Positions 16,610-24,849 of a DNA stretch of 64,000 bases are shown here, in pieces; the first letter of the stretch is position 1; every line of letters begins with the position of its first letter. The notes under the pieces were generated by a model. That model did not search any database, had not been told where the DNA came from, and saw only the letters and a program-made list of their open reading frames with translations. This stretch comes from Kitasatospora phosalacinea (GTDB lineage Bacteria > Actinomycetota > Actinomycetes > Streptomycetales > Streptomycetaceae). The stretch covers positions 124,001 to 188,000 of the forward strand of contig NZ_BSSA01000011.1 of the NCBI RefSeq assembly GCF_030268885.1. Reading direction: 5' to 3'. The position numbers and the translations under genes were made by a program.

Positions 16610-18049
16610 ATGCGCCACGCCCACACCGTCGAGCAGGTCCGGGCCGCCGAGGCCGCGCTGATGGCCGTCCTGCCGGAGGGCACGCTGATGCAGCGGGCCG
16701 CCGCCGGGCTGGCCGCGGTCTGTGCCGGGCTGCTGCCCCGGGTGTACGGGAGCCGGGTGCTGGTGCTGGCCGGGTCGGGGGACAACGGCGGCGACGCCCT
16801 GTTCGCGGCCGCGCGGCTCGCCCGGCGCGGGGCCCGGGTCGAGGCGCTGCTGCTGGACCCGGCGAAGGCGCACGCCGGGGGCCTGGCCGCGCTGCTCGCC
16901 GCCGGAGGCCGCCCCACCGCGGACCGGGACGCCTTCACCCGGGCCGACCTGGTGCTGGACGGCATCGTCGGCATCGGCGGCCGCGGCCCGCTGCGCCCCG
17001 CCGCCGCCCCGTTCGCGACGATGCCGCGCCGCGGCCGCCTGGTCGCCGTCGACGTCCCGTCCGGCGTCGACCCGGACACCGGCGAGGTCGCCGGGCCCGC
17101 GCTGCGCGCCGACGTCACGGTCTGCTTCGGCACCCACAAGCCCGGCCTGCTGATCGACCCCGGCGCGCAGTACGCGGGCGTGGTCCACCTGGTCGGCATC
17201 GGGCTCGACCTGCCGCCCGCCCCCGTCGAGGCGCTCCAGCACGCCGACGTGGCCGCGCTGCTGCCGGTGCCCGGCGCGGAGAGCGACAAGTACCGGCGCG
17301 GGGTGGTCGGCGTCGCCGCCGGGTCGGCCCGCTACCCGGGGGCGGCGGTGCTGGCCGTCGCGGGGGCGCTGCACGGCGGGGCCGGGGCGGTGCGCTACAC
17401 CGGGCACGCGGCGGCGGAGGTGGTCCGCCGCCACCCCGAGACGCTGGTCACCGAGGACGGACCGGCCCGGGCCGGGAAGGTCCAGGCGTGGGTGGTCGGT
17501 CCGGGCGGCGGCGCGGACGCCGAACGCACGCTGCGCGAGGCGCTGGACGGCGAGGTGCCCGTCCTGGTCGACGCGGACGCCCTCACCGAACTCGCCCGCC
17601 TCGGCCCGTCCGCCCTGTCCGGCCGCCCCGCCCCCGTCCTGCTCACCCCGCACGCGGGCGAGGCCGCCCGCCTGCTCGCCGGGCTCGGCGAGGACACCGA
17701 CGCCACGGACGTCGCCGCCCGGCGGCTGCGCACCGCCCGGCGGCTCGCCGCGGGGTACGGCGCGACCGTGCTGCTCAAGGGCTCCACCACGGTCGTCGCC
17801 GACCCGGACGGCCGGGCCCGGGTCAACTCCACCGGCACCGGCTGGCTCGGCACCGCGGGCAGCGGCGACGTCCTCTCCGGCCTGGCCGGCTCCCTGCTCG
17901 CCACCGGCCTGTCCCCGCTGGACGCCGCCTCCGCCGCCGCCCACCTGCACGGCCTGGCCGGCCGCCACGCGGCCGCCCCGGGCGCCCCGATCACCGCCCT
18001 CGACCTCGCCGCCGCCCTCCACCACGCCTGGGCGTCCCTCACGGAGTAG
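16610..18049 (+). CDS. nnr: Bifunctional NAD(P)H-hydrate epimerase / ADP-dependent dehydratase
   Basis: Repairs hydrated NAD(P)H. A 479-residue fusion: the N-terminal YjeF_N epimerase (GSGDNGGDALFAAARL; DGIVGIGGRG) occupies about 1-215, and the C-terminal ribokinase-fold dehydratase about 220-479 (KYRRGVVGVAAGS, LTPHAGEAARLL, LKGSTTVVA, GSGDVLSGLAGSLLATG with the catalytic Asp in the GSGD loop). ATG 16610 is chosen for GGAGA 7 nt upstream; the ORF is open 31 codons earlier but that part is inside repeat A. Flanked on both sides by copies of the same intergenic repeat, then followed by alr. Confidence 0.93.
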   Translation: MRHAHTVEQVRAAEAALMAVLPEGTLMQRAAAGLAAVCAGLLPRVYGSRVLVLAGSGDNGGDALFAAARLARRGARVEALLLDPAKAHAGGLAALLAAGGRPTADRDAFTRADLVLDGIVGIGGRGPLRPAAAPFATMPRRGRLVAVDVPSGVDPDTGEVAGPALRADVTVCFGTHKPGLLIDPGAQYAGVVHLVGIGLDLPPAPVEALQHADVAALLPVPGAESDKYRRGVVGVAAGSARYPGAAVLAVAGALHGGAGAVRYTGHAAAEVVRRHPETLVTEDGPARAGKVQAWVVGPGGGADAERTLREALDGEVPVLVDADALTELARLGPSALSGRPAPVLLTPHAGEAARLLAGLGEDTDATDVAARRLRTARRLAAGYGATVLLKGSTTVVADPDGRARVNSTGTGWLGTAGSGDVLSGLAGSLLATGLSPLDAASAAAHLHGLAGRHAAAPGAPITALDLAAALHHAWASLTE

Positions 18050-18072
18050 AGGTCCGTCAGAGGGCCCAGCCA

Positions 18073-18189
18073 GGGGTCCGGGGAACGGCGGGTCCGTGCC
18101 GCTTCGGTCCGTAAAAACAGAACCCGAAGCCACGGCACGCACGAGCAGTGCACCGTCCGCAGACCCGTGCCCGCCGTTCCCCGGGCCCC
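18073..18189. repeat. Hairpin-ended intergenic repeat, copy B (between nnr and alr)
   Basis: Terminal inverted arms 18073-18090 and 18172-18189 match at 17 of 18 positions. Both ends closely match copy A at 16427-16573, while the centre is 30 nt shorter and unlike A. It contains a short A-rich stretch near 18112-18120, unusual in this GC-rich sequence, and may double as a terminator for nnr. Confidence 0.7.
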
Positions 18190-18286
18190 CGAATACGCGT
18201 CCTCCGGGCGGGCAGGCGGGTGGTGCGGCCCGGTCGGCCGTGCCCCTGCGGAGGGGACCGGCCGCGGTCTGGGAGACTGATACGCG

Positions 18287-19471
18287 ATGACGACTGCGAA
18301 CACCACCGGGACGCCCGCCCTGGCCCAGGGGGCACGGGCCGAGGCGACCGTCGACCTGGCCGCGCTGCGCGACAACCTGGCCGCGCTGCGGGCCCGCACC
18401 AACGGGCCCGAGCTGATGGCCGTGGTCAAGGCGGACGCCTACGGCCACGGCGCGCTGCGGTGCGCCCGGGAGGCCGTCGCGGCCGGGGTCGGCTGGCTCG
18501 GGACGGCGACCCCGGAGGAGGCGCTCGCGCTGCGGGCCGCCGGGATCGGCCCGGAGCAGGCCCGCATCCTGTGCTGGCTCTGGACGCCGGGCGGTCCGTG
18601 GGCGCGGGCGCTGCGCGAGTCGGTGGACATCTCGGTCAGCGGCCAGTGGGCGCTGGACGAACTGCTCGCCGCCGTCCGCGAGACCGGCGTCCCGGCCCGG
18701 GTGCACCTGAAGGCCGACACCGGCCTGGGCCGCAACGGCTGCCAGCCGCACGACTGGCCGGACCTGGTGGAGAACGCGGTCAAGGCGCAGGCCGACGGCC
18801 TGCTGCGGGTGGTCGGCGTCTGGTCGCACTTCGCGGCCGCCGACGAGCCCGGCCACCCCTCGATCCAGGCCCAGCTGGACTCCTTCGCGCAGGCCCTGGC
18901 GTTCGCCGAGCGCTCCGGCGTCGACCCCGAGGTGCGCCACCTGGCGAACTCCCCGGCGACGCTGCTGCTGCCGCAGTCGCACTACGACCTGGTCCGCCCC
19001 GGCCTGGCGATGTACGGCCTGTCGCCCGTCCCGGACGTCGGCGGTCCCGCCGACTTCGGCCTGCGCCCGGTGATGTCGCTGGCGGCCCGGCTGGCGCTGG
19101 TCAAGCGCGTCCCCGGCGGGCACGGCGTCTCGTACGGGCACCACTACACGACGTCCGGCCCGACCACGCTCGGCCTGGTCCCGCTCGGCTACGCGGACGG
19201 CGTGCCGCGGCACGCCAGCAACACCGGCCCGGTGCAGATCGGCTCGACCTGGTACCGGGTGGCCGGGCGGGTCGCGATGGACCAGTTCGTCGTCGACCTC
19301 GGCGGGGACGCGCCGGAGGTCGGCGAGGAGGTGCTGCTGTTCGGCTCCGGGGAGCGGGGCGAGCCCACCGCCGAGGACTGGGCGCGGGCCTGCGGCACCA
19401 TCGCGTACGAGGTCATCACCCGGATCGGGGGCCGGGTCCCGCGACGCTACGTCGGCGGGCTGCGGGGGTGA
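18287..19471 (+). CDS. alr: Alanine racemase
   Basis: PLP-dependent conversion of L- to D-alanine for peptidoglycan. A 394-residue fold-III enzyme. The PLP-binding lysine is Lys48 in VVKADAYGHG, and the barrel strands HLKADTGLGRNG and GVWSHFAAAD are present. The second catalytic base is the Tyr of VSYGHHYTT, followed by PLGYADGVPR and GRVAMDQFVVDLG in the C-terminal beta domain. Start ATG 18287 lies downstream of repeat B. The alpha/beta hydrolase gene begins 3 nt after the stop, so the two are probably one transcript. Confidence 0.96.
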   Translation: MTTANTTGTPALAQGARAEATVDLAALRDNLAALRARTNGPELMAVVKADAYGHGALRCAREAVAAGVGWLGTATPEEALALRAAGIGPEQARILCWLWTPGGPWARALRESVDISVSGQWALDELLAAVRETGVPARVHLKADTGLGRNGCQPHDWPDLVENAVKAQADGLLRVVGVWSHFAAADEPGHPSIQAQLDSFAQALAFAERSGVDPEVRHLANSPATLLLPQSHYDLVRPGLAMYGLSPVPDVGGPADFGLRPVMSLAARLALVKRVPGGHGVSYGHHYTTSGPTTLGLVPLGYADGVPRHASNTGPVQIGSTWYRVAGRVAMDQFVVDLGGDAPEVGEEVLLFGSGERGEPTAEDWARACGTIAYEVITRIGGRVPRRYVGGLRG

Positions 19472-19474
19472 CGG

Positions 19475-20629
19475 ATGGCTGAGGAGTCCTCCCCCGGCGG
19501 GGTGTCCCGGGCCGGGCTGATCGGCATATCGCTGGGCGTGCTGGCGGCCGGGGCCGCCGCCGGGGTGGCGATCGAGCGGCTGACGGTCGGACGGGCGATG
19601 CGCAGGCGGGCCCGCGAGGAACTGGACGCGGCCGCCGGCTTCGGAACGCTGCGCGGCACCGCCGTGACGGTGCCCGCCGCGGACGGCACCGGCCTGCACG
19701 TGGAGGTCGACGAGGCGGACGGGGCGCCCGGCCCCACCGTGGTGTTCTGCCACGGCTACTGCCTCAACCAGGACAGCTGGCACTTCCAGCGGGCCGCGCT
19801 GCGCGGCGTCCTGCGCACCGTGTTCTGGGACCAGCGCAGCCACGGCCGCTCCGAGCGCTCCCGCACCCACCTGGACGGCGAGCCCGCCTCGATCGACCAG
19901 CTCGGCGCCGACCTGGCGGCGGTGCTGGACGCGGTCGTCCCCGAGGGGCCGGTCGTGCTGGTCGGGCACTCGATGGGCGGGATGACGGTGATGGCGCTCG
20001 CCGACCGGCACCCCGAGCTGTTCGGCCCCGGCGGCCGGGTGGTCGGCGTCGCCCTGCTCGGCACCCTGGCGGGCGACTGGGACGCGGTGCCGCTGGGCCT
20101 GCCCGCGGTCGGCGCCAAGGTGGTCAAGCGGGTCGCGCCCGGGGTGATAAAGGCGCTGGGCCGCCAGGTCGAACTGGTCGAGGCCACCCGCCGCTGGGGC
20201 TCCGACCTGGCCGCGGTGTTCTACCGGCGGTTCTCCTTCGGTAGCAGGGACGTCGACCCGTCGGTCGCCCGGTTCGCCGACCAGCTGCTGGACGCCACCC
20301 CCATCGACGTGGTCGCCGAGTTCTACCCCGCGTTCTCCGCGCACGACAAGCGCGCCGCGCTGGCCGCGCTGTCCGGCCTGCCCGCCCTCGTCCTGGCCGG
20401 GACGAAGGACCTGCTGACCCCGCCGGAGTACTCCGAGGCGATCGCCGCCGAACTGCCCGGCTCCCGGCTGGTGCTGGTCGAGGGCGCCGGGCACCTGGTG
20501 ATGCTGGAGACCCCCGGCACCGTCGACCGCGAGCTCGCCGCGCTGCTGGAGCGCGCCGCCGAGCGCGCCGGGACGGGCCCGCTGCCGGACGCGGTGCGGG
20601 AGCTGGCGCAGCAGCCCGCCGAGGACTGA
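19475..20629 (+). CDS. Alpha/beta-hydrolase fold protein with N-terminal membrane anchor
   Basis: A 384-residue protein with a Gly/Ala-rich hydrophobic N terminus (about 12-32), probably a membrane anchor, followed by a classical alpha/beta hydrolase domain from about 65. The nucleophile elbow is GHSMGGM, the oxyanion region HGYCLNQDSW, and the late His lies in GAGHLVMLE, so the catalytic triad appears intact. Substrate is unknown. It starts 3 nt after alr and is followed after 61 nt by tsaE. Confidence 0.85.
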   Translation: MAEESSPGGVSRAGLIGISLGVLAAGAAAGVAIERLTVGRAMRRRAREELDAAAGFGTLRGTAVTVPAADGTGLHVEVDEADGAPGPTVVFCHGYCLNQDSWHFQRAALRGVLRTVFWDQRSHGRSERSRTHLDGEPASIDQLGADLAAVLDAVVPEGPVVLVGHSMGGMTVMALADRHPELFGPGGRVVGVALLGTLAGDWDAVPLGLPAVGAKVVKRVAPGVIKALGRQVELVEATRRWGSDLAAVFYRRFSFGSRDVDPSVARFADQLLDATPIDVVAEFYPAFSAHDKRAALAALSGLPALVLAGTKDLLTPPEYSEAIAAELPGSRLVLVEGAGHLVMLETPGTVDRELAALLERAAERAGTGPLPDAVRELAQQPAED

Positions 20630-20690
20630 ACCGGGCGCTGCGCGCGGTGTGGCACCTTAGGGGTGGCCGCAACGATCGAAGAAGGACGCC

Positions 20691-21203
20691 ATGGGTTCGC
20701 AGACCACTCTGACCGTCGAAACCGCGGAGCGGATGACCGGCCTCGGCCGGCGCCTGGCCGCCCTGCTGCGCCCCGGTGACCTGGTGCTGCTCTCGGGGGA
20801 GCTGGGCGCGGGCAAGACCACGCTGACCCGCGGCCTGGGCGAGGGCCTGGGCGTGCGCGGCGCCGTCACCTCGCCGACCTTCGTGATCGCCCGGGTGCAC
20901 CCCTCGCTGACCGGCGGCCCCGCCCTGGTGCACGTGGACGCGTACCGGCTGGGCGGCGGGCTGGAGGAGATGGAGGACCTCGACCTGGACGTGTCGCTGC
21001 CCGAGTCGGTGGTGGTCGTCGAGTGGGGCGAGGGCAAGGTCGAGGAGCTCTCCGAGGACCGGCTGGAGATCCGGATCGAGCGGACCCTCGGCGGCGAGGC
21101 GGTGGGGGCGCTGGACGAGGAGTCGGACGGGCGGCGGGTCGTCCTCACCGGGCTGGGCGGTCGCTGGGACGGTGCGGACCTCACCGGATTGGGTGAGAAC
21201 TGA
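20691..21203 (+). CDS. tsaE: tRNA threonylcarbamoyladenosine biosynthesis ATPase TsaE
   Basis: The P-loop ATPase partner of TsaB-TsaD in forming t6A37 on ANN-decoding tRNAs. A 170-residue protein with Walker A SGELGAGKTTLTRG, the SPTFVIARVH switch segment, HVDAYRLGGGLE and VVVEWGEGKVE. Length is normal for actinobacteria. GAAGGA lies 4 nt before the ATG. tsaB, rimI and tsaD follow, but separated by a small ORF and an opposing gene, so tsaE is not in one unbroken operon with them. Confidence 0.94.
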   Translation: MGSQTTLTVETAERMTGLGRRLAALLRPGDLVLLSGELGAGKTTLTRGLGEGLGVRGAVTSPTFVIARVHPSLTGGPALVHVDAYRLGGGLEEMEDLDLDVSLPESVVVVEWGEGKVEELSEDRLEIRIERTLGGEAVGALDEESDGRRVVLTGLGGRWDGADLTGLGEN

Positions 21204-21208
21204 CCCGG

Positions 21209-21232
21209 GTTTCCGACACCCTGTCGGGAAAC
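21209..21232 (+). terminator. Putative terminator after tsaE
   Basis: GTTTCCGACA pairs with TGTCGGGAAAC (10 bp, one bulged G) around a 3-nt loop, directly after the tsaE stop. It separates tsaE from the iron-box ORF. Confidence 0.6.
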
Positions 21233-21275
21233 GGTTGCGGCGCACCGGGCGGGCGTGATGGGATGGCGGCAGCAG

Positions 21276-21291
21276 GTTAGGTATGCCTAAC
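21276..21291 (+). promoter_or_regulatory. Iron-box-like operator (DmdR1/IdeR type)
   Basis: GTTAGGTATGCCTAAC has perfect 6-bp arms. Its first 15 nt from TTAGG match 13 of 15 positions of the actinobacterial iron-box form TTAGGTTAGCCTAAC as I recall it. It ends 2 nt before the GGGAGG ribosome-binding site (21294-21299) of the small ORF at 21306, a position from which a bound repressor would block transcription. Confidence 0.6.
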
Positions 21292-21305
21292 TAGGGAGGC
21301 GCCCG

Positions 21306-21500
21306 ATGCCGAGCACACCCCCCACGAACACCGAGGACCGCCCGGAGCGGACTCCGGCCGCCGGAACCCCCGCCACCGCCGGGGCCGGGCCGGAGCGCGT
21401 CGCACCGGCACCCGTGCCGATGCGCGCCCTGCTGGCGTCCTGCCGGGCGGCCGAGGCCGTCTCCACCCCGCCGGAGCGCGACGCCGCCGCTGCCGCGTAG
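21306..21500 (+). CDS. Small protein of 64 residues behind an iron-box-like operator
   Basis: Function unknown. It has a strong ribosome-binding site (GGGAGG, 6-nt spacer), an iron-box-like palindrome immediately upstream and a perfect palindromic hairpin that overlaps its stop codon, so it looks like a complete monocistronic unit. The N-terminal ~38 residues are Pro/Thr/Ala/Glu-rich and low complexity. The only ordered-looking part is MRALLASCRAAEAVSTPP at 39-56, with one cysteine (Cys46) in an amphipathic-looking helix. There is no signal peptide or membrane segment. It could be an iron-limitation microprotein or a precursor peptide; neither is shown. Confidence 0.6.
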   Translation: MPSTPPTNTEDRPERTPAAGTPATAGAGPERVAPAPVPMRALLASCRAAEAVSTPPERDAAAAA

Positions 21501-21519
21501 CGCTCCCGCGCGGGAGCGC
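21500..21519. terminator. Bidirectional terminator between the small ORF and the transpeptidase-like gene
   Basis: Perfect 20-nt palindrome GCGCTCCCGCGCGGGAGCGC. It begins at the last base of the small ORF's stop and ends 3 nt before the stop of the convergent gene. Confidence 0.65.
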
Positions 21520-21522
21520 GGG

Positions 21523-22092
21523 TCAGGCGATCACGACCACCCGGGTGCCGGTCGGCGCGAAGTCCCACAGCAGCTGGCCGTCCGCCCGGGTGGCCCGGAT
21601 GCCGCCGGTCCTCGTCTTCGGGTCCAGCGACGGGGCCGGGGCCTTCTCGTCCACCAGCGCGCTGAAGCCGAAGACCGTGCCGGACTGCTGGGCGAACCGC
21701 ACCACGTGCTCGATCTGCCGCCCGTCGGTGCCGGTGCCCGCCGCGGTCCGGCTGGCGACGCTGTACGTGCCCGCCGCCGGGAGGGTGTTGCCCGGCACCA
21801 CCTTGAACGAGGCGACCACCGGGTTCGGCTTCTTCGGGTCGACCAGCCACACCTGCTGCTGCTGCAGCGAGTAGACCACCCGCAGGCCCGAGCCGGACTC
21901 GGCGGGCAGCGGCGGCGCGGTCGGCCGGCCGCTCTCCGGGGCGGAGGCCGAGGGGGCGGCGCTCGACGCGGACGGCGCGGCCGCGACCGCGCGCGAGGCC
22001 GCGCCGTTCGCCTGGAAGGCCAGCAGCCCGATCACCGCCAGGGCGCCCAGGGTCAGCCCGCCGACCACCGCACCAGGACCCAGCTTCGCCAC
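21523..22092 (-). CDS. Membrane-anchored L,D-transpeptidase-like protein lacking the catalytic cysteine
   Basis: A 189-residue protein with one N-terminal membrane segment (about 8-28), an Ala/Ser/Pro linker and a C-terminal domain from about 70. The domain follows the YkuD order: LRVVYSLQQQQVWLVD, a GTYSVASRT turn, a central strand and the closing LLWDFAPTGTRVVV. Where active enzymes have SHGCIR, this protein has RTGGIR at 161-166, so the nucleophilic Cys is Gly164, and the upstream His motif is not evident either. It is probably a non-catalytic homologue, perhaps glycan-binding. The domain assignment is by pattern and should be taken as probable. Confidence 0.65.
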   Translation of the reverse strand: MAKLGPGAVVGGLTLGALAVIGLLAFQANGAASRAVAAAPSASSAAPSASAPESGRPTAPPLPAESGSGLRVVYSLQQQQVWLVDPKKPNPVVASFKVVPGNTLPAAGTYSVASRTAAGTGTDGRQIEHVVRFAQQSGTVFGFSALVDEKAPAPSLDPKTRTGGIRATRADGQLLWDFAPTGTRVVVIA

Positions 22093-22254
22093 GTCTGCTC
22101 CTCAACGCTCCGTGCCGCACCATCGACCTCAGCGAAGCCCATCGTGCCAGGTGCGGTCCGCCGTTCCGGCCTCCTGGCGATCGTGTGTTCCCGGTCGGGC
22201 CCGCCGGGCCGCGGGCGGGAACGGGCGCGGTGCGGTCCGCCGCGCCGGACCCTC

Positions 22255-22260
22255 TAACCT
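22255..22260 (+). promoter_or_regulatory. -10 element for tsaB (probable leaderless mRNA)
   Basis: TAACCT, 7 nt before the GTG at 22268, with no ribosome-binding site. Confidence 0.45.
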
Positions 22261-22267
22261 TGGACCC

Positions 22268-22915
22268 GTGCTCCTCCTCGCCTTCGACACCGCCACCCCC
22301 GCCGTCACCGCCGCCGTCCACGACGGCGAACGGGTGCTCGCCGAGTCCTACGAGGTCGACGCCCGGCGGCACGGCGAACTGCTGCTGCCCACCGTCGCGG
22401 CCGTCCTGCGCACCGCGGGCGTGGACAAGCGCGAGCTGACCGACCTCGCGGTCGGCGTCGGCCCCGGCCCTTACACCGGCCTGCGGGTCGGCCTGGTCAC
22501 CGCCGCCGCCCTCGGCGACGCGCTCGGCCTGCCCGTGCACGGCGTCTGCACCCTCGACGCGATCGCCCACCAGGCCCGCACCGAGGGTCTGGACGGGGCG
22601 TTCACCGTGGCGACGGACGCCCGCCGCAAGGAGGTCTACTGGGCCTCCTACGACGCGGCCGGCACCCGGGTGAGTGGCCCCGCGGTGGACCGCCCGGCGG
22701 AGATCGACCCCGGCGAGCGGACGGTCGGCGCGGGCGCCCTGCTGTACGGGCTGCCCGCGGCGAGCGGCCCCGAGCACGTCTCGGCGGGCGCCCTGGCCGA
22801 CTTCGCCGTCCGCGAGCTGGCCGCGGGCCGCGCCCTGCTGCCGAACGCGCCGCTGTACCTGCGGCGGCCGGACGCGCAGGTGCCCGCGGGCTACAAGGCG
22901 GTGCTCCCGGCATGA
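22268..22915 (+). CDS. tsaB: tRNA threonylcarbamoyladenosine biosynthesis protein TsaB
   Basis: The inactive ASKHA-fold partner that dimerises with TsaD in t6A synthesis. A 215-residue protein with an N-terminal LLLAFDTATPAVTAAV phosphate-loop relic, the GVGPGPYTGLRVG signature and FTVATDARRKEVYWASY, as expected. GTG 22268 gives the canonical start; the upstream open frame lacks family similarity. rimI begins just after, and then tsaD overlaps rimI, making a tight tsaB-rimI-tsaD operon. Confidence 0.94.
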   Translation: MLLLAFDTATPAVTAAVHDGERVLAESYEVDARRHGELLLPTVAAVLRTAGVDKRELTDLAVGVGPGPYTGLRVGLVTAAALGDALGLPVHGVCTLDAIAHQARTEGLDGAFTVATDARRKEVYWASYDAAGTRVSGPAVDRPAEIDPGERTVGAGALLYGLPAASGPEHVSAGALADFAVRELAAGRALLPNAPLYLRRPDAQVPAGYKAVLPA

Positions 22916-22921
22916 CCGCAG

Positions 22922-23479
22922 GTGCGCGCCGCGCCCCGGCCGGAACGGCCGGTCGGCGTGGCTAGGTACGCGTTGCGCCCCATGCGGTGGTGGGACATCG
23001 AGCCGGTCATGGTGCTGGAGCACCAGCTGTTCCCCGAGGACGCCTGGTCGCGGGGGATGTACTGGTCGGAGCTGGCGGAGGCGCACCCGGGCGGCAGCCG
23101 GCACTACGTGGTGGCCGTGGACGGGGACGGCGCGGTCGTCGGGTACGCCGGGCTGATGGCGGTCGGGACGGACGGCGACGTGCAGACGATCGCGGTGGCC
23201 CCGGGGCACCAGGGGGCCGGGCTCGGGGCGCTGCTGCTGGCCGAGCTGACGGGGGAGTCGGTCCGGCGCGGCTGCACGGAGACGTTGCTGGAGGTGCGGG
23301 TGGACAACCTGCGTGCGCAGCGGCTGTACGAGCGGTTCGGGTTCGAGCCGGTCGGGGTCCGGCGGGGCTACTACCAGCCCGCCAACGTGGACGCACTGGT
23401 GATGCGTCTGGACCACCTGGCAAGTGACGCAAGTGACGCAAGTGACGCAAGCGATCTGAAGGATCATCACAATGGCTGA
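22922..23479 (+). CDS. rimI: Ribosomal-protein-alanine N-acetyltransferase (GNAT family)
   Basis: Acetyl-CoA-dependent N-terminal acetyltransferase; RimI-type enzymes acetylate ribosomal protein S18 and commonly sit beside tsaB/tsaD. The GNAT fold is clear: [40 protein letters not shown] as the acetyl-CoA loop, and [28 protein letters not shown]. The start is uncertain: GTG 22922, GTG 22958 or ATG 22982 are in frame and none has a clear ribosome-binding site. The tail is odd, with a 9-bp repeat encoding SerAspAla units before the stop. The last 8 nt overlap tsaD. Confidence 0.85.
   Translation: MRAAPRPERPVGVARYALRPMRWWDIEPVMVLEHQLFPEDAWSRGMYWSELAEAHPGGSRHYVVAVDGDGAVVGYAGLMAVGTDGDVQTIAVAPGHQGAGLGALLLAELTGESVRRGCTETLLEVRVDNLRAQRLYERFGFEPVGVRRGYYQPANVDALVMRLDHLASDASDASDASDLKDHHNG
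23420..23455 (+). repeat. 9-bp tandem repeat in the 3' end of rimI
   Basis: GCAAGTGAC three times plus a fourth imperfect unit (GCAAGCGAT). In frame it encodes repeated Ala-Ser-Asp, so copy changes would lengthen or shorten the tail by three residues. Confidence 0.85.
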
Positions 23480-24560
23480 CGAACCCCTCGTCCTCGGCAT
23501 CGAGACCTCCTGCGACGAGACCGGCGTCGGCATCGTCCGCGGCACCACGCTGCTGGCCGACGCGGTCGCCTCCAGCGTCAACGACCACGCCCGGTACGGC
23601 GGCGTGGTGCCGGAGATCGCCAGCCGGGCGCACCTGGAGGCGATGGTCCCGACCATCCGGCGGGCGCTGGACACCGCCGGGGTGAAGGCGAGCGACCTGG
23701 ACGGCATCGCCGTCACCGCGGGTCCGGGCCTGGCGGGCGCGCTGCTGGTGGGCGTCAGCGCGGCCAAGGCGTACGCGTGGGCGCTGGACAAGCCGCTGTA
23801 CGGGGTGAACCACCTGGCCTCGCACATCTGCGTGGACCAGCTGGAGCACGGGCGGCTGCCGGAGCCGACGATGGCGCTGCTGGTCTCGGGCGGGCACTCC
23901 TCGCTGCTGCTCAGCAGCGACATCACCTCCGACGTGCGGCCGCTGGGCGCGACCATCGACGACGCGGCGGGCGAGGCGTTCGACAAGGTGGCGCGCGTCC
24001 TCGGGCTGGGCTTCCCGGGCGGGCCGGTGGTGGACCGGATGGCCAGGGACGGCGACGGTTCGGCGATCGCCTTCCCGCGCGGGCTGAACAACGCGGGCGA
24101 CCCGGCGTACGACTTCTCGTTCTCGGGCCTGAAGACGGCCGTGGCGCGCTGGGTGGAGGCCAGGCGGCGGGCGGGGGAGCCGGTGCCGGTGGCGGACGTC
24201 GCGGCGTCCTTCCAGGAGGCGGTCACCGACGTGCTGACCCGCAAGGCGGTGCGGGCGTGCAAGGACAACGGCGTCGACCACCTGATGATCGGCGGCGGCG
24301 TGGCGGCGAACTCGCGGCTGCGCGAGATGGCGCAGCAGCGCTGCGACCGGGCGGGCATCGTGCTGCGGGTGCCGCGGCCGGGCCTGTGCACCGACAACGG
24401 CGCGATGGTGGCGGCGCTCGGCGCCGAGATGGTGTGGCGGGACCGCGCGCCCTCCTCCTTCGACCTGTCCGCGGACTCCTCGCTGCCGGTCACCGAGACC
24501 CACGTGCCGGGCGCCGGGCACGGGCACGTCCACGCGCACGCGCACGAGGCGCTGAAGTGA
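23472..24560 (+). CDS. tsaD: tRNA N6-adenosine threonylcarbamoyltransferase TsaD
   Basis: The catalytic subunit that moves the threonylcarbamoyl group to A37 of tRNA. A 362-residue ASKHA protein opening [15 protein letters not shown], with the metal-binding HLASH motif near residue 113, the LVSGGHSSL loop and the [13 protein letters not shown] nucleotide-binding segment, all intact. The C terminus is His-rich (alternating Gly/His/Ala). It overlaps rimI by 8 nt at its start and the next small gene by 4 nt at its end. Confidence 0.95.
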   Translation: MADEPLVLGIETSCDETGVGIVRGTTLLADAVASSVNDHARYGGVVPEIASRAHLEAMVPTIRRALDTAGVKASDLDGIAVTAGPGLAGALLVGVSAAKAYAWALDKPLYGVNHLASHICVDQLEHGRLPEPTMALLVSGGHSSLLLSSDITSDVRPLGATIDDAAGEAFDKVARVLGLGFPGGPVVDRMARDGDGSAIAFPRGLNNAGDPAYDFSFSGLKTAVARWVEARRRAGEPVPVADVAASFQEAVTDVLTRKAVRACKDNGVDHLMIGGGVAANSRLREMAQQRCDRAGIVLRVPRPGLCTDNGAMVAALGAEMVWRDRAPSSFDLSADSSLPVTETHVPGAGHGHVHAHAHEALK

Positions 24561-24817
24561 CCCTGGCGGCGATGTGGGAGGCCCGGGCGGTGGACGGCCG
24601 GGGCGGTGAACTGCACGCCTGGGCCCGGGAGTTCGCGCTGCCCGCGGTGCGCGGGGCGGCCGGTCTGGAGCGGGTGGAGCTGTTCACCGCCCCGGGCGAC
24701 CGGGTGCTGCTGATCGCGCTGTGGGAGGGCGAGCCGGTGCCGGTGCCGGAGCCCCCCGCCGGGCTGCTGGCCCGTCCGGTGCACCGCTGGACCTTCACCC
24801 GCACGGACGCGGGGTAG
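24557..24817 (+). CDS. Small protein, possibly dimeric alpha/beta-barrel (ABM-like)
   Basis: 86 residues, GTG start overlapping the tsaD stop (GTGA), so it is translationally coupled to tsaD. The sequence [28 protein letters not shown] followed by [23 protein letters not shown] has the strand-helix-strand rhythm of antibiotic-monooxygenase-like ferredoxin folds, but I see no cofactor or catalytic residues and do not assign a function. GC content and codon use match the neighbours. Confidence 0.65.
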   Translation: MTLAAMWEARAVDGRGGELHAWAREFALPAVRGAAGLERVELFTAPGDRVLLIALWEGEPVPVPEPPAGLLARPVHRWTFTRTDAG

Positions 24818-24849
24818 CAACCGAGAGACCACCCCCGTTAGTCCTATTA

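Noticed and set aside
23420-23455. CRISPR-like or VNTR array
   Set aside because: The 9-bp units are in frame inside rimI without spacers; recorded as a coding microsatellite only.
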